Shown piece by piece: positions 7,372 to 15,769 of a stretch of DNA of 36,748 nt. This DNA comes from Candidatus Gallacutalibacter stercoravium (GTDB lineage: Bacteria; Bacillota; Clostridia; Oscillospirales; Acutalibacteraceae), in the NCBI GenBank assembly GCA_018716975.1, contig DVJE01000028.1:1-36748 (forward strand), given 5' to 3'. Position numbers and translations under genes: made by a program. The notes beneath the pieces were generated by a model that searched no databases, was not told the origin of the DNA, and worked only from the letters and a program-made list of their open reading frames with translations. Every line of letters begins with the position of its first letter. Position 1 is the first letter of the stretch.

Positions 7372-7854
7372 ATGGCAGAACTGACCAATCCTGTGATTCA
7401 TGTAACGGAAAATGTCACTCTAGTTACCTTGCAGGACGTCCCTGCAGACATTTCGTTTGTTAGCTCTATCTTCGATAAAATAGCGTCTTATGGCGTTAAC
7501 GTAGATATGATTTCAGTTACGCCGCCCCAAGGGACGCGCACCAGTCTTTCGTTTACCCTAAGCGACGACGAGCTGGAAAAGGTGCTGAAGCTTTCCGCCA
7601 CGATGCAGCACGAACCTGAACAGCTGCGCCCCATCGTCAGCAGCGGCAACTACAAAATCTCTATTCGTGATCCTCATATGGAAAACCAGCCTGGCGTAGC
7701 GGCGCGGGTGTTTGAAGCTGCCAGCAAAGGCGGCGCAGATATTCGCATTATCACCACCTCTGAAATACAGATTTCTTTGCTGGTAACAGCCGCCACCTTT
7801 GACAGCGCCTACGCCTCTATTCTGCAAGCTGCAAAAGGGGCGCAGCACAGCTAA
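7372..7854 (+). CDS. Stand-alone tandem ACT-domain protein, aspartokinase regulatory-domain like
   Basis: This 160-residue protein consists of two ACT-like units. The first (about 10-85) contains LQDVPADISFVSSIFDKIA, then GVNVDMIS and PPQGTRTSLSFTL; the second (about 90-155) contains NQPGVAARVFEAA and ITTSEIQISLLV. These are the signatures of the C-terminal regulatory half of monofunctional aspartate kinases, but no kinase domain precedes them. The gene begins with its own ATG and a usable AGAAAGGAAG site. Being the last gene of the lysine operon, it may be a free regulatory subunit that senses lysine or threonine and binds an aspartokinase encoded elsewhere, much like the beta subunit made from an internal start in Bacillus. 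This role is inferred. A strong terminator follows. Confidence 0.88.
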   Translation: MAELTNPVIHVTENVTLVTLQDVPADISFVSSIFDKIASYGVNVDMISVTPPQGTRTSLSFTLSDDELEKVLKLSATMQHEPEQLRPIVSSGNYKISIRDPHMENQPGVAARVFEAASKGGADIRIITTSEIQISLLVTAATFDSAYASILQAAKGAQHS

Positions 7855-7879
7855 CTTTTCTTTCGCCGGTACAAATGCA

Positions 7880-7917
7880 AACCTCCGCAGCTCCCTTGTC
7901 TGCGGAGGTTTTCTTCT
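7880..7917 (+). terminator. Rho-independent terminator of the lysine operon
   Basis: An 11-bp perfect stem AACCTCCGCAG (7880-7890) with CTGCGGAGGTT (7900-7910), 9-nt loop, followed by TTCTTCT. It begins 25 bp after the ACT gene stop. Confidence 0.9.
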
Positions 7918-7975
7918 AATTTCGCCTGTTTGCCCTTTTTTCTTACTTATCACAGAAAGGATGGTAGAACACATC

Positions 7976-10120
7976 ATGACACCATTAGAAAAATGGATCT
8001 GGCTGGATGCAGAAAAACACCCCGACAAACAACACACAATTTTCAGCGGCCTGCTGGACAAAAAGGACGGCAATTATTGCGTTGTTGAATTTCAGCGCAG
8101 CTACACGTTTTCCTCCCCCATTGTATCGGCCCAACTTCGTTTCAGCGCGGATACGGAATTTCAGCTGTGGTTAAACGAGCGTTTACTGGCCACCGGGCCG
8201 GTATCGGTTGGCGGCGACTTTTTGGGTAACGAAAAAGCCCGTCCCACCCATTATGCAACCGAGTTGACGGTGCATCCCGATGGCGAGCAACGCCAATGGA
8301 ACTTTTTTGCCCGCGTTAAGCTTATGCCGGTGGGCATCAACGAATACTCGCAGGGGCACGGCGGGTTTATGTTAACCGGCCGTTTGCGCTTGGCGGACGG
8401 CTCCACTATCGTCATCCATACCGACAAAACCTGGAACTGCCGGTTAAACCGGGCGTATAAAGCCCCCTTTATTTATGACGGCCGGATAAAGCCCGACCCT
8501 TACGAAACGCCGGAAGAAATCCAAAATATTTGGCATTGTGTTACCGCCCCCATTCCACCGCGCTGCGAAGAGGTCCTTGTGCCCTACAACCGGCAAAGCA
8601 TGACGGTTCCTCCCCACGGCAAAGCCGAAGCCGTGTTTTTGTTTGATAAAATATATGCCGGTTTTGTTTCATTAACAGGCCAAGCGCAAGGGGAGCTGGC
8701 CCTGCAAGTGCAATGCTTTGAGCTGGAGGATCAGCCGGGCAGCGAAGAAACCTGTATTTTGGACGGCGCCGCGCAACAGCTGACCTACCGGGGATTACAG
8801 CTGCACAGCGTCGGCGGGTACCGTATCATTGCTGAAAATCGTTCCGACAACCCTGCGCAGGTGATTCCTCAGTTCATTTCTACTCATTATCCGGCGGCTG
8901 TATGCGCCAAAACCACCACTTCTGATCCGGCTGTAGATAAAATTTTAGAGGTGTGCGCCCACACCCTGAAAATTTGCCGCCAAATGATCCATTTAGACAG
9001 CCCCAGGCACAGCGAGCCGTTGGCCTGCACCGGCGACTATTACATAGAAAGCTTGATGACTGCCTTTACCTACGGGGATATGCGCCTGGCCGCTTTTGAT
9101 GTGCGCCGCACAGCAGAACTATTGCTGTATAATGACGGGCGGATTTTCCACACCACCTATAGCCTTATCTGGGTGCTCATGCTGCGCGACGTTTACCAAT
9201 ATACCGGCGACGCCGCTTTGCTATCGGATTGCGCAGATGCCCTAGCACTGCTGCTAAAACGCTTTGAAGGCTATCTGGGGGAAAACGGCATTTTGGAAAC
9301 GCCGCCTGATTTCATGTTTGTAGACTGGATTTATATCGACGGCATCTCTCTGCACCATCCGCCTAAAGCGTTAGGGCAAACCTGCCTAAACGCCTATTAT
9401 TACGGCGCCCTTAAGGCAGCGGAAAAAATTTATGGTTGGTTAAACGATTCTGCCGCCGCCCAGCATTGCGCTCAGGCGGCCAATTGCCTACGGCAGCATG
9501 TTAACGAGCTTCTGTTTGACAAAGAAAAGGAGCTTTACTTTGAAGGGCTTAACACGCCCACGCCGGAAAAACTGCTGATGCATTATATGCCGCAAAATGT
9601 AAACACCCGCTATTACCGCAAGCACGCCAACATCTTAGCGGCCAATTTTGGCTTATGTGATCCGCCGCTGGCCAAAAAGCTGTTAGAGCGTGTGATGGAG
9701 GACGATACTTTGGGGGACTATCAGCCTTATTTTGCCCACTTTTTGCTGGAGGCGCTTTTTAAAAACGGCCTGCGGGATCGGTACACTCTCCCCCTTATTC
9801 GCCGATGGTACGCCTCGGTTGAAGCCTGCGATAAGGGCTTGGCCGAAGGCTGGATCCAACCGGAACCGGGTTATCGGTTTGATCACAGCCACGCCTGGGG
9901 CGGCACGCCCGCCTATTCGTTACCTAAGGCTCTGCTGGGATTTGAGATGCTAAAACCAGGCTTTCAAAAAATACGCCTTTCCCCCTCCCTACTGGGGCTA
10001 AACTACGCCACAGTCGAACTGCCTACGCCCTATGGCATGCTACGTTGCCACATGGAAAAAGGAAAAGCGCCGGCCCTTTCCATTCCTGCGGGGCTTGAGG
10101 TAGTAATAGAAGAGAATTAA
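7976..10120 (+). CDS. Intracellular GH78-like (alpha-L-rhamnosidase-type) glycoside hydrolase
   Basis: A 714-residue protein with no signal peptide, so probably cytoplasmic. Residues about 1-170 look like the N-terminal beta-sandwich domains of GH78 enzymes (TDKTWNC segment). The central part is an (alpha/alpha)6 barrel with DSPRHSEPLACTGDYY near residue 341, the counterpart of the GH78 acid motif D-x-P-x-R-x-E...G-D. The later SHAWGGTPAYSLPKALLG segment is also typical, and a small C-terminal beta domain follows. The substrate is uncertain: rhamnosides are the family norm, but the motif differs from canonical rhamnosidases (H-S-E for R-D/E-E). The ATG at 7976 is supported by AGGATGG ten bases before it. 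No promoter is evident after the preceding terminator, so readthrough or a weak promoter is likely. Confidence 0.8.
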   Translation: MTPLEKWIWLDAEKHPDKQHTIFSGLLDKKDGNYCVVEFQRSYTFSSPIVSAQLRFSADTEFQLWLNERLLATGPVSVGGDFLGNEKARPTHYATELTVHPDGEQRQWNFFARVKLMPVGINEYSQGHGGFMLTGRLRLADGSTIVIHTDKTWNCRLNRAYKAPFIYDGRIKPDPYETPEEIQNIWHCVTAPIPPRCEEVLVPYNRQSMTVPPHGKAEAVFLFDKIYAGFVSLTGQAQGELALQVQCFELEDQPGSEETCILDGAAQQLTYRGLQLHSVGGYRIIAENRSDNPAQVIPQFISTHYPAAVCAKTTTSDPAVDKILEVCAHTLKICRQMIHLDSPRHSEPLACTGDYYIESLMTAFTYGDMRLAAFDVRRTAELLLYNDGRIFHTTYSLIWVLMLRDVYQYTGDAALLSDCADALALLLKRFEGYLGENGILETPPDFMFVDWIYIDGISLHHPPKALGQTCLNAYYYGALKAAEKIYGWLNDSAAAQHCAQAANCLRQHVNELLFDKEKELYFEGLNTPTPEKLLMHYMPQNVNTRYYRKHANILAANFGLCDPPLAKKLLERVMEDDTLGDYQPYFAHFLLEALFKNGLRDRYTLPLIRRWYASVEACDKGLAEGWIQPEPGYRFDHSHAWGGTPAYSLPKALLGFEMLKPGFQKIRLSPSLLGLNYATVELPTPYGMLRCHMEKGKAPALSIPAGLEVVIEEN

Positions 10121-10158
10121 CACGCACAACAAGCACGCTGATATTCTTTAAAGACGCA

Positions 10159-10190
10159 ACATGCCCCCTGCATTTGTGCAGGGGGCATGT
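10159..10190. other. Perfect 14-bp hairpin between convergent genes
   Basis: ACATGCCCCCTGCA (10159-10172), TTTG loop, TGCAGGGGGCATGT (10177-10190). It has no T-run on either side, so it is probably an mRNA 3'-end stabiliser or a bidirectional transcription barrier between the glycosidase gene and the lipoprotein gene. Confidence 0.6.
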
Positions 10191-10236
10191 ATGATGCCGC
10201 GTTTTTATGCCATAAATTTTTCTATCACCAACAATT

Positions 10237-10277
10237 ACGTTTTTGCACGCCGCACCCACCAGGCAAAAACGTTTTTA
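10237..10277 (+). terminator. Probable terminator for the glycosidase gene
   Basis: ACGTTTTTGC (10237-10246) pairs with GCAAAAACGT (10263-10272) around a 16-nt loop and is followed by TTTTA on the plus strand. It has no comparable T-run when read on the minus strand. Confidence 0.6.
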
Positions 10278-10300
10278 TGATGACTCAGTTTTTTAATATC

Positions 10301-10960
10301 TTAAACCATCGGGGCCAGATACCATAAACCGCCATACTGGATGCTGTAAAAATAGAAGACAAAACCATCTGCATTGGGCGAGAAGAAAACCGTGTTGCGG
10401 TAAGCATTTTGAGGCATTTCTTCATAGTCGCCGAAATACTCTTCCATTTTTTCAGCGGTTAGCTCCTCGCTCTCTTGTATTTCATACTCGGTAATCCCAG
10501 TGTCAACAGCGGCAAAGGAAGCGTCCCAAGTGGCAAGCATTTGATCGCGCCATTCGTCCGGCGTGCGATCATATAAACCGCCAAAATACTCCATAGACTC
10601 TTGGGCATACAAGGAAACGATGGTATAGGAATCTTTGGCTAGGTACGCCTTGGCAAAGGCATGAACCACTTCCTCCGGCGTTGCAAAGCCCTGCGGAGTG
10701 GGCCAGCTTCCTTCCTCTGGCGCAGACGACACACCGTTTGCAACCTCGGGCTGCTCCGGTTCGGCTTGCGATGCAGCAATCGAAATAGACGCAGAACTGG
10801 GATCTTGGCTGCTGGCTGTGCTAACATCGTTGCCGGCCGAAACCTGGCTTTGCTGGGTTTCGCCGCTTTCTGTTGGTTGCATGGCGGTCATTGCACCGCA
10901 GCCGCCAAGGGCTAATACCGCCGCTAAAACAACGGCGGTAACCGTTACCTTTTTCTTCAC
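10301..10960 (-). CDS. Hypothetical lipoprotein with NTF2/SnoaL-like tail
   Basis: A 219-residue lipoprotein. The start is the GTG at 10960, eight bases after AGGAGG; a longer frame from 10981 would run through the ribosome site. The signal peptide (VKKKVTVTAVVLAAVLALGG) ends in lipobox LGGC. A Ser/Gln/Glu-rich linker spans about residues 25-85. The C-terminal 130 residues (ATPEEVVHAFAKAYLAKDSY, then SLYAQESMEYFGGLYDRTPD, ending GLWYLAPMV) resemble small NTF2-like or DUF4878-type accessory domains, with the typical opening helix and closing strand. Function is unknown. It lies downstream of tyrS on the same strand with a 157-bp gap holding a TATAAT (11071-11066) but no good -35 box. Confidence 0.75.
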   Translation of the reverse strand: MKKKVTVTAVVLAAVLALGGCGAMTAMQPTESGETQQSQVSAGNDVSTASSQDPSSASISIAASQAEPEQPEVANGVSSAPEEGSWPTPQGFATPEEVVHAFAKAYLAKDSYTIVSLYAQESMEYFGGLYDRTPDEWRDQMLATWDASFAAVDTGITEYEIQESEELTAEKMEEYFGDYEEMPQNAYRNTVFFSPNADGFVFYFYSIQYGGLWYLAPMV

Positions 10961-11139
10961 GCTAACTTCCTCCTCAATCAATTTGACGCACAGCGGTGCA
11001 GTAGGCCGTTACCTGTTGCACCGCTTTCTTTTGCCAACCGCACCGCATTTGAGAAGTCTGTTTTTATTATAAATCTATAACATTTGTAAAAACCGGCGGT
11101 CGATTTGTGATACCAATGGGTTAAAGTATAAACGCCCGT

Positions 11140-12375
11140 TTATTCTCCCTGCTTTAACTGGGCCTTATGGAACACCTTTTTACCCTTACGAATAACAACA
11201 TAACCCTTCTCAAAGGCATCCACAGAAATAGCCTGCATAGGATCCGAAATTTTGCCGTCGTCAACACTGACGCCACCCTGGTTCACCAAGCGGCGCGCCT
11301 CCCCTTTAGAGGAAGCCAGGCCGGTTTTTACCAACAAATCCAGTACAGAGATCGCCCCGTCCACAAAATCTTCTTTTTGCAATTCGGTGCAGGGCATATT
11401 TTCTAGGTTATCGCCGCCGCCAAACAAGGCTCGTGCGGTATCCTGCGCCTTTTGCGCCTCTGCCTCTCCGTGGATCAGCTTTGTAACCTCAAAGGCCAAG
11501 ATCTCTTTGGCGCGGTTTAAAGCACTGCCCTCTAGCTTTTGCAGCTCATTAATCTGATCCAAGGGCAAGAAAGTAAGAATTTTTAAGCAGCGAATCACGT
11601 CGGCGTCTTCTACATTGCGCCAATATTGGTAAAACTCGTAAGGGCTGGTCTTTTCGGGATCCAACCAAACGGCGCCCTTTTCTGTTTTGCCCATCTTTTT
11701 GCCTTCGCTGGTGGTCAGCAGGGTAAAGGTCATGCCGAACACCTCTTTTGCCTCTTTACGGCGCATCAGCTCTACGCCGCCGATAATGTTGCTCCACTGG
11801 TCGTCGCCACCCAGCTCCAACATGCAGCCATATCGGTGGTTCAGCTCCAAAAAGTCGTAGCTTTGCATCAGCATATAGTTGAGCTCAAAAAAGGACAGTC
11901 CGCGTTCCAAACGCTGCTTGTAGCATTCGGCGGCCAACATACGGTTCACCGAAAAATGAACCCCTACTTCACGCAAAAATTCCACATAATTGAGATTCAG
12001 CAGCCAATCGCCGTTGTTCGCCATAATCGCTTTACCGTCAGAAAAATCAATCAACGCCGACATCTGCTTTTGAAAACAAGCGATGTTATGATCAATCTCT
12101 TCTTTGGTCAGCATTTTGCGCATGTCCGTTTTGCCGGAGGGATCGCCAATCATACCTGTGCCGCCGCCAAAAAGCGCGATGGGCACATGGCCCGCCCTTT
12201 GCATATGGGCCATTACCATAATTTGCACAAAGTGCCCTACATGCAGGCTGTCGGCCGTGGGATCAAACCCAATATAGAACACCGTTTTTTGATTGTTAAG
12301 CAAATCGCGGATTTTTTCTTCATCGGTCATTTGGGCAATCATACCCCTGGCTTGCAGTTCGTCAAACACACCCAT
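11140..12375 (-). CDS. tyrS: Tyrosyl-tRNA synthetase
   Basis: TyrS charges tRNA-Tyr with tyrosine. The 411-residue protein is a class I synthetase with HVGH (45-48, the HIGH motif), the [10 protein letters not shown] segment, and KMGKT (about 232, the KMSKS counterpart) followed by [11 protein letters not shown]-terminal S4 RNA-binding domain follows ([29 protein letters not shown]). The ATG at 12375 is chosen because AGGAGG lies seven bases upstream; an extension to 12411 runs over it. The gene is preceded by a complete T-box leader and its own promoter, so it is induced when uncharged tRNA-Tyr accumulates. Downstream only a short AT-rich hairpin (ATAAACG/CGTTTAT near the stop) is seen. Confidence 0.97.
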   Translation of the reverse strand: MGVFDELQARGMIAQMTDEEKIRDLLNNQKTVFYIGFDPTADSLHVGHFVQIMVMAHMQRAGHVPIALFGGGTGMIGDPSGKTDMRKMLTKEEIDHNIACFQKQMSALIDFSDGKAIMANNGDWLLNLNYVEFLREVGVHFSVNRMLAAECYKQRLERGLSFFELNYMLMQSYDFLELNHRYGCMLELGGDDQWSNIIGGVELMRRKEAKEVFGMTFTLLTTSEGKKMGKTEKGAVWLDPEKTSPYEFYQYWRNVEDADVIRCLKILTFLPLDQINELQKLEGSALNRAKEILAFEVTKLIHGEAEAQKAQDTARALFGGGDNLENMPCTELQKEDFVDGAISVLDLLVKTGLASSKGEARRLVNQGGVSVDDGKISDPMQAISVDAFEKGYVVIRKGKKVFHKAQLKQGE

Positions 12376-12418
12376 TTTGCTTCCTCCTATAACAAAAATA
12401 TTCGTTTGCAAGGGGAAT

Positions 12419-12448
12419 AAAAAACGCCCCCTGCCTTTGCAGAGGGCG
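12419..12448 (-). terminator. T-box regulated terminator before tyrS
   Basis: Minus-strand RNA CGCCCTCTGC (12448-12439), AAAG loop, GCAGGGGGCG (12434-12425), then six T. Its 5' side lies directly after the T-box sequence, so antiterminator pairing would exclude it. Confidence 0.92.
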
Positions 12449-12680
12449 GAATCAACCGCGGTACCACCTCAATTTACCGCAGCCTCACGGCGGCGGCCTT
12501 ACGGGTACAAACCTATACCCTTATGCTGTAACGTGCATAACCCCGGCCCCACCTACTGGCACACGGCCTTGTTCAGCGGGCGGCTCCAAGATGTATTTCA
12601 GCCTTCTTCCGGGCCTGTTTCCACCAACCACAGGCTCTCTTTACCTTTGGAAAGGCTTACTTCTTCTTTTCTTCGCCGTT
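12449..12680 (-). promoter_or_regulatory. T-box riboswitch leader, tyrosine specific
   Basis: The minus-strand leader has the conserved T-box GGTGGTACCGCG (12468-12457) just before the terminator, an AGAGAG start of stem I near 12640 and the stem I pattern leading to a specifier loop GAAATACATC. The codon in the loop is TAC (12595-12593), a tyrosine codon, matching the downstream tyrS. Uncharged tRNA-Tyr should bind the specifier and the UGGN bulge of the T-box region and favour antitermination. Confidence 0.95.
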
Positions 12681-12686
12681 GCCAAT

Positions 12687-12716
12687 ATTATAAGCAATGC
12701 CATAGCCCTCTGTCAA
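12687..12716 (-). promoter_or_regulatory. tyrS promoter
   Basis: Perfect consensus TTGACA (12716-12711), 18-bp spacer, TATAAT (12692-12687) on the minus strand. Transcription should begin near 12680, giving a leader of about 305 nt that holds the T-box. Confidence 0.9.
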
Positions 12717-12728
12717 GCACCTAAACAC

Positions 12729-12755
12729 AAAAAGGCGGCTCCTTTCGGAACCGCC
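12729..12755 (-). terminator. Terminator of the zinc-ribbon membrane protein gene
   Basis: GGCGGTTCC (12755-12747), GAAA loop, GGAGCCGCC (12742-12734) then TTTTT on the minus strand, a classic stable tetraloop terminator just after the stop codon and just ahead of the tyrS promoter. Confidence 0.93.
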
Positions 12756-12769
12756 CAAACAAGCAAAGC

Positions 12770-13402
12770 TTATTTCTTATTTTTGTTGATGGCATTATAA
12801 ATCGGAGAAGCTGCGATAACGACAACCAAAGCCAAAATCATCAGCCAGCAACCGAAATCATACGAAACCGAAACCCCCATCGAGGCAATTTCGTTATATG
12901 AGTCGTTAGCCACGCCAATCTCTATAAAGATAAAGATGAGCGAAAGAGCCGCGCAAATAATAGAAGGCAACTGCGGCGCTTTAACCAACTGCATGACAAC
13001 AACAGCAATCATCAACAGAAGAATTAATACGATAAGCGGATCGCTCGAGAGGGTCAACGCCTGCCACAAGCTGGCCGATTGTGAAACGCCCATGGCCGAA
13101 GCCGTAACAAACGGCATAAACATAGCAATGATCGCCACCGCAGCAGCAATTAAAGCCACAGGATTTAAATAGCGGGGCTTTTTAGGCTTTACGCCGGGAA
13201 CATTGAAATTCGGCGTAAAGGGGGGCTGCTGGGGAGTATAGGGCGCCTGGTTTTGGGGCTGTGCCTGATAAGGCTGCTGGGGTTGTTGGGGCTGCTGAGG
13301 AGCCGCGTTCTGCCCGGGAGCCGCCGGCTCAAACGATGTGCCGCAATAAGGGCAAAATTTGGTTCCGTCTACGACATTATTGCCGCAATGGGGACAAATC
13401 AT
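12770..13402 (-). CDS. Zinc-ribbon membrane protein of unknown function
   Basis: A 210-residue protein. Residues 1-22 are a zinc ribbon with two CxxC pairs (Cys3, Cys6, Cys17, Cys20). Residues about 24-76 are a Pro/Gln-rich, probably disordered linker. The rest has four hydrophobic segments (about 83-103, 119-138, 147-166 and 184-204), so the ribbon faces the cytoplasm in the simplest topology. This architecture is common in Firmicutes and has no defined role. The ATG has AGGAGG ten bases upstream. It is a single-gene transcript with its own promoter and terminator. Confidence 0.85.
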   Translation of the reverse strand: MICPHCGNNVVDGTKFCPYCGTSFEPAAPGQNAAPQQPQQPQQPYQAQPQNQAPYTPQQPPFTPNFNVPGVKPKKPRYLNPVALIAAAVAIIAMFMPFVTASAMGVSQSASLWQALTLSSDPLIVLILLLMIAVVVMQLVKAPQLPSIICAALSLIFIFIEIGVANDSYNEIASMGVSVSYDFGCWLMILALVVVIAASPIYNAINKNKK

Positions 13403-13475
13403 ACAAAAAGTACCTCCTCAAAATGAAATACTAAGGCAACCAAACATAAAATATGTACTTATTGGTTGCACAATT

Positions 13476-13504
13476 ATTATAACAGCTTTTTGTTACGTTG
13501 GAAA
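13476..13504 (-). promoter_or_regulatory. Promoter of the zinc-ribbon gene
   Basis: On the minus strand a TATAAT (13481-13476) is preceded by TGT, an extended -10 element. A weak -35 box TTTCCA (13504-13499) lies 17 bp upstream. Confidence 0.55.
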
Positions 13505-13511
13505 GAGATAT

Positions 13512-13546
13512 AAATAAAAATATGCAAAAAATAATGGATTTTTGCA
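13512..13546 (-). terminator. Possible terminator of recN operon
   Basis: TGCAAAAA (13546-13539) and TTTTTGCA (13530-13523) form a weak 8-bp stem followed by TATTTTTATTT on the minus strand, about 40 bp past the recN stop. Confidence 0.5.
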
Positions 13547-13586
13547 GTAACTTATTTTATAAAATCAATCGATCCGTATGATACCT

Positions 13587-15278
13587 TCATTTGTTGTCCG
13601 TCTCTTTTATTCCGGCCAAACGCAACATTTCAGCCGCATTATTTAGGGTTAACTCTGTTATTTGAACTCCGCCGATAATACGTGCCAACTCCTCGCTCCT
13701 GCCGGCAAAATCCAAGGCGCGCACCTGAGTAAAGGTTCGCCCGTCATGCACGGCCTTTTCAATTAGCAGGTGTCTATCTGCCAAAGCGGCAATCTGCGCC
13801 AAATGGGTAACGCAAATCACCTGGCGGTGATGGGATACCTCTTTTAGCTTTAAACCAATCTTTTGCGCGGCGCCTCCGCTAACGCCTGTATCCACTTCGT
13901 CAAAAATTAACGTGGCAATCTCATCTTTATCGGCCAAGACCGTTTTAATTGCCAGCATAATACGGGAAAGTTCGCCTCCCGAAGCGATTTTGGAAAGCGG
14001 CTTAGGCGGTTCGCCCGGGTTTGCCGAAATGAGAAACACCACCTCGTCCTTCCCCAAGCTGTTCAATGGGCATGATTGCTGGCTTACCTGAAAGCTGACG
14101 CCGGGCATATTTAAAAACTGCAGCTCTTGGCCCACCTGCTGTGAAAAAGCACCCGCTACTTTTTTGCGCCGCAAGCTAAGAGTGTCGGCCAGTTTTTCCG
14201 CTTGCCGCGCCGCTTCTTCCCACTGTTGCTTTAGCACCTGCTTTTTCTCTCCGGAAAGAGAAATATCTTCTAATTCTTGCTTGGCATTCGCCAAATAGTC
14301 CAACATTTCTTCTGTGGTTTCACCGTATTTCTGCCCCAGCCGGTAAAGAACGTCCAAACGGGCTTCAATTTCGTCCAGCTCCTGCGGGTCATAGGCTACC
14401 TCATCGGCAAAACTGCGTAGCTCAGCGGCACAATCCTCCACTTCATATAAAGCGTTATGCAGCCGCTGCGCTGTATCCAACATCGTGGGGTAGTACCGGG
14501 CAGCTGCCTCTACATTGCCGGCGGCCTGCTCTAACAAAGACAGCGCACCCCCAAAATCTTCTTCACCGTTGAGCGCCTGGCTTGCTTCTTGTAGAGCCGA
14601 CATAATTTTTTCCGCATGGGTAAGCACACTTTTTCGTTCGGTTAATCGCTCGGTTTCGCCTGGTTCTAAAGCCGCGCTTTCCAGCTCGTCTATCTGGTAT
14701 TGTAGCAAATCAATACGCCGGGCCTTGGCTGCCTCGTCGGTATTGAGCCGCTGGTATTCCTCGCGCAACCGGCACATGCGCCGGTACGCGCTTTGGTATT
14801 CCGATCTAAGGGGCTCTAGCTCCCCCATGCTATCCAGATACAAAATATGGCGCTGTGCGTCTAATAAATCTAAACTGGCGTTTTGACCGTGGATGGCAAG
14901 CAGGCAGGCGCCCAGCTCTCGCACCGCAGACAAGGGCGCCGGTCTACCGTTTATCCTGCACCCGCTTTTTCCAGATGACGCGCTAATCTCCCGCTGCAAA
15001 AGAAGCGTGCCGTCCTCCTCCAATTGATAACCCAATTGTTCCATCACCTGGCACGCCTGCGGGGATATATCGTTAAAAACAGCGCTAACATAGGCGGACG
15101 CCGCCCCCGTGCGTATCATATCGCGGGCTATCCGCTGCCCTAAAACGGCGTTAATGGCATCGATAACAATGGACTTACCGGCCCCTGTTTCACCGGTTAG
15201 CACTGTAAAACCGCGACTAAAATCAATTTGACACTTTTCAATTACCGCGATATTTTCAATATAGAGAGAAGAGAGCAT
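13587..15278 (-). CDS. recN: DNA repair protein RecN
   Basis: RecN is an SMC-like ATPase that acts early at DNA double-strand breaks in recombination repair. The 563-residue protein has Walker A GETGAGKS (29-36), long coiled-coil arms (about 150-370), the signature LSRIMLAIK and Walker B LIFDEVDTGVSGG, the expected order and length. The ATG follows AAAGGAGG by six bases. It is the last gene of the nadK-argR-recN group, 30 bp after argR, as in other Firmicutes. No SOS-type operator was recognised; expression probably follows the upstream genes. Confidence 0.97.
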   Translation of the reverse strand: MLSSLYIENIAVIEKCQIDFSRGFTVLTGETGAGKSIVIDAINAVLGQRIARDMIRTGAASAYVSAVFNDISPQACQVMEQLGYQLEEDGTLLLQREISASSGKSGCRINGRPAPLSAVRELGACLLAIHGQNASLDLLDAQRHILYLDSMGELEPLRSEYQSAYRRMCRLREEYQRLNTDEAAKARRIDLLQYQIDELESAALEPGETERLTERKSVLTHAEKIMSALQEASQALNGEEDFGGALSLLEQAAGNVEAAARYYPTMLDTAQRLHNALYEVEDCAAELRSFADEVAYDPQELDEIEARLDVLYRLGQKYGETTEEMLDYLANAKQELEDISLSGEKKQVLKQQWEEAARQAEKLADTLSLRRKKVAGAFSQQVGQELQFLNMPGVSFQVSQQSCPLNSLGKDEVVFLISANPGEPPKPLSKIASGGELSRIMLAIKTVLADKDEIATLIFDEVDTGVSGGAAQKIGLKLKEVSHHRQVICVTHLAQIAALADRHLLIEKAVHDGRTFTQVRALDFAGRSEELARIIGGVQITELTLNNAAEMLRLAGIKETDNK

Positions 15279-15308
15279 ACCACCCCTCCTTTTACAACGG
15301 TTCGCGCC

Positions 15309-15767
15309 TTATTTTTCTTCTGTTATCAGCTTTTTTAACTCCGAAACCAAGTCTACCGCCCTGCTTTCGTTGCGCACCACCACAAAGATCGTGTCATCGC
15401 CAGCCAAAGTGCCCACTACGCCGTCCCAATGCATAGAATCCATGGCGGCACACACCGCCTGCGCCATACCCGTCATACATTTGATGACCACCATATTACC
15501 GGCATACTCTACAGTGAGCACAGATCCTGAAAACAGGGAGAAGAATTGTGTTGAAATATCCCCAGCACCTTTTTTGGCGGTAGCGTAGTGGTATCTTCCA
15601 CCCTCCCCCAGTGTTTTAACAAGGCGCAGCTCCTTAATATCTCGCGACACAGTGGCTTGCGTTACATCAAAGCCTTGCGCTTTCAGCTGCCGTAGCAGTT
15701 CTTCTTGGGTTTCGATGGCTTGATCCTGGATAAGCTCCAAAATTTTTGAATGACGTCGGGTTTTCAC
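15309..15767 (-). CDS. argR: Arginine repressor ArgR/AhrC
   Basis: ArgR represses arginine synthesis genes and activates catabolism in Firmicutes, using arginine as co-repressor. The 152-residue protein has the N-terminal winged helix (SKILELIQDQAIETQEELL, then TQATVSRDIKELRLVK) and the C-terminal trimer domain with the arginine-binding GTLAGDDTIFVVVR segment. The start is the GTG at 15767, eight bases after AGGAGG; there is no suitable ATG. It lies two bases after the nadK stop and 30 bp before recN, so the three are one transcript. No arginine genes are in the window. Confidence 0.96.
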   Translation of the reverse strand: MKTRRHSKILELIQDQAIETQEELLRQLKAQGFDVTQATVSRDIKELRLVKTLGEGGRYHYATAKKGAGDISTQFFSLFSGSVLTVEYAGNMVVIKCMTGMAQAVCAAMDSMHWDGVVGTLAGDDTIFVVVRNESRAVDLVSELKKLITEEK

Positions 15768-15769
15768 GC

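Noticed and set aside
11626-12420. 264-codon open frame on the plus strand
   Set aside because: It is antisense to tyrS, has no ribosome site and encodes no recognisable sequence.
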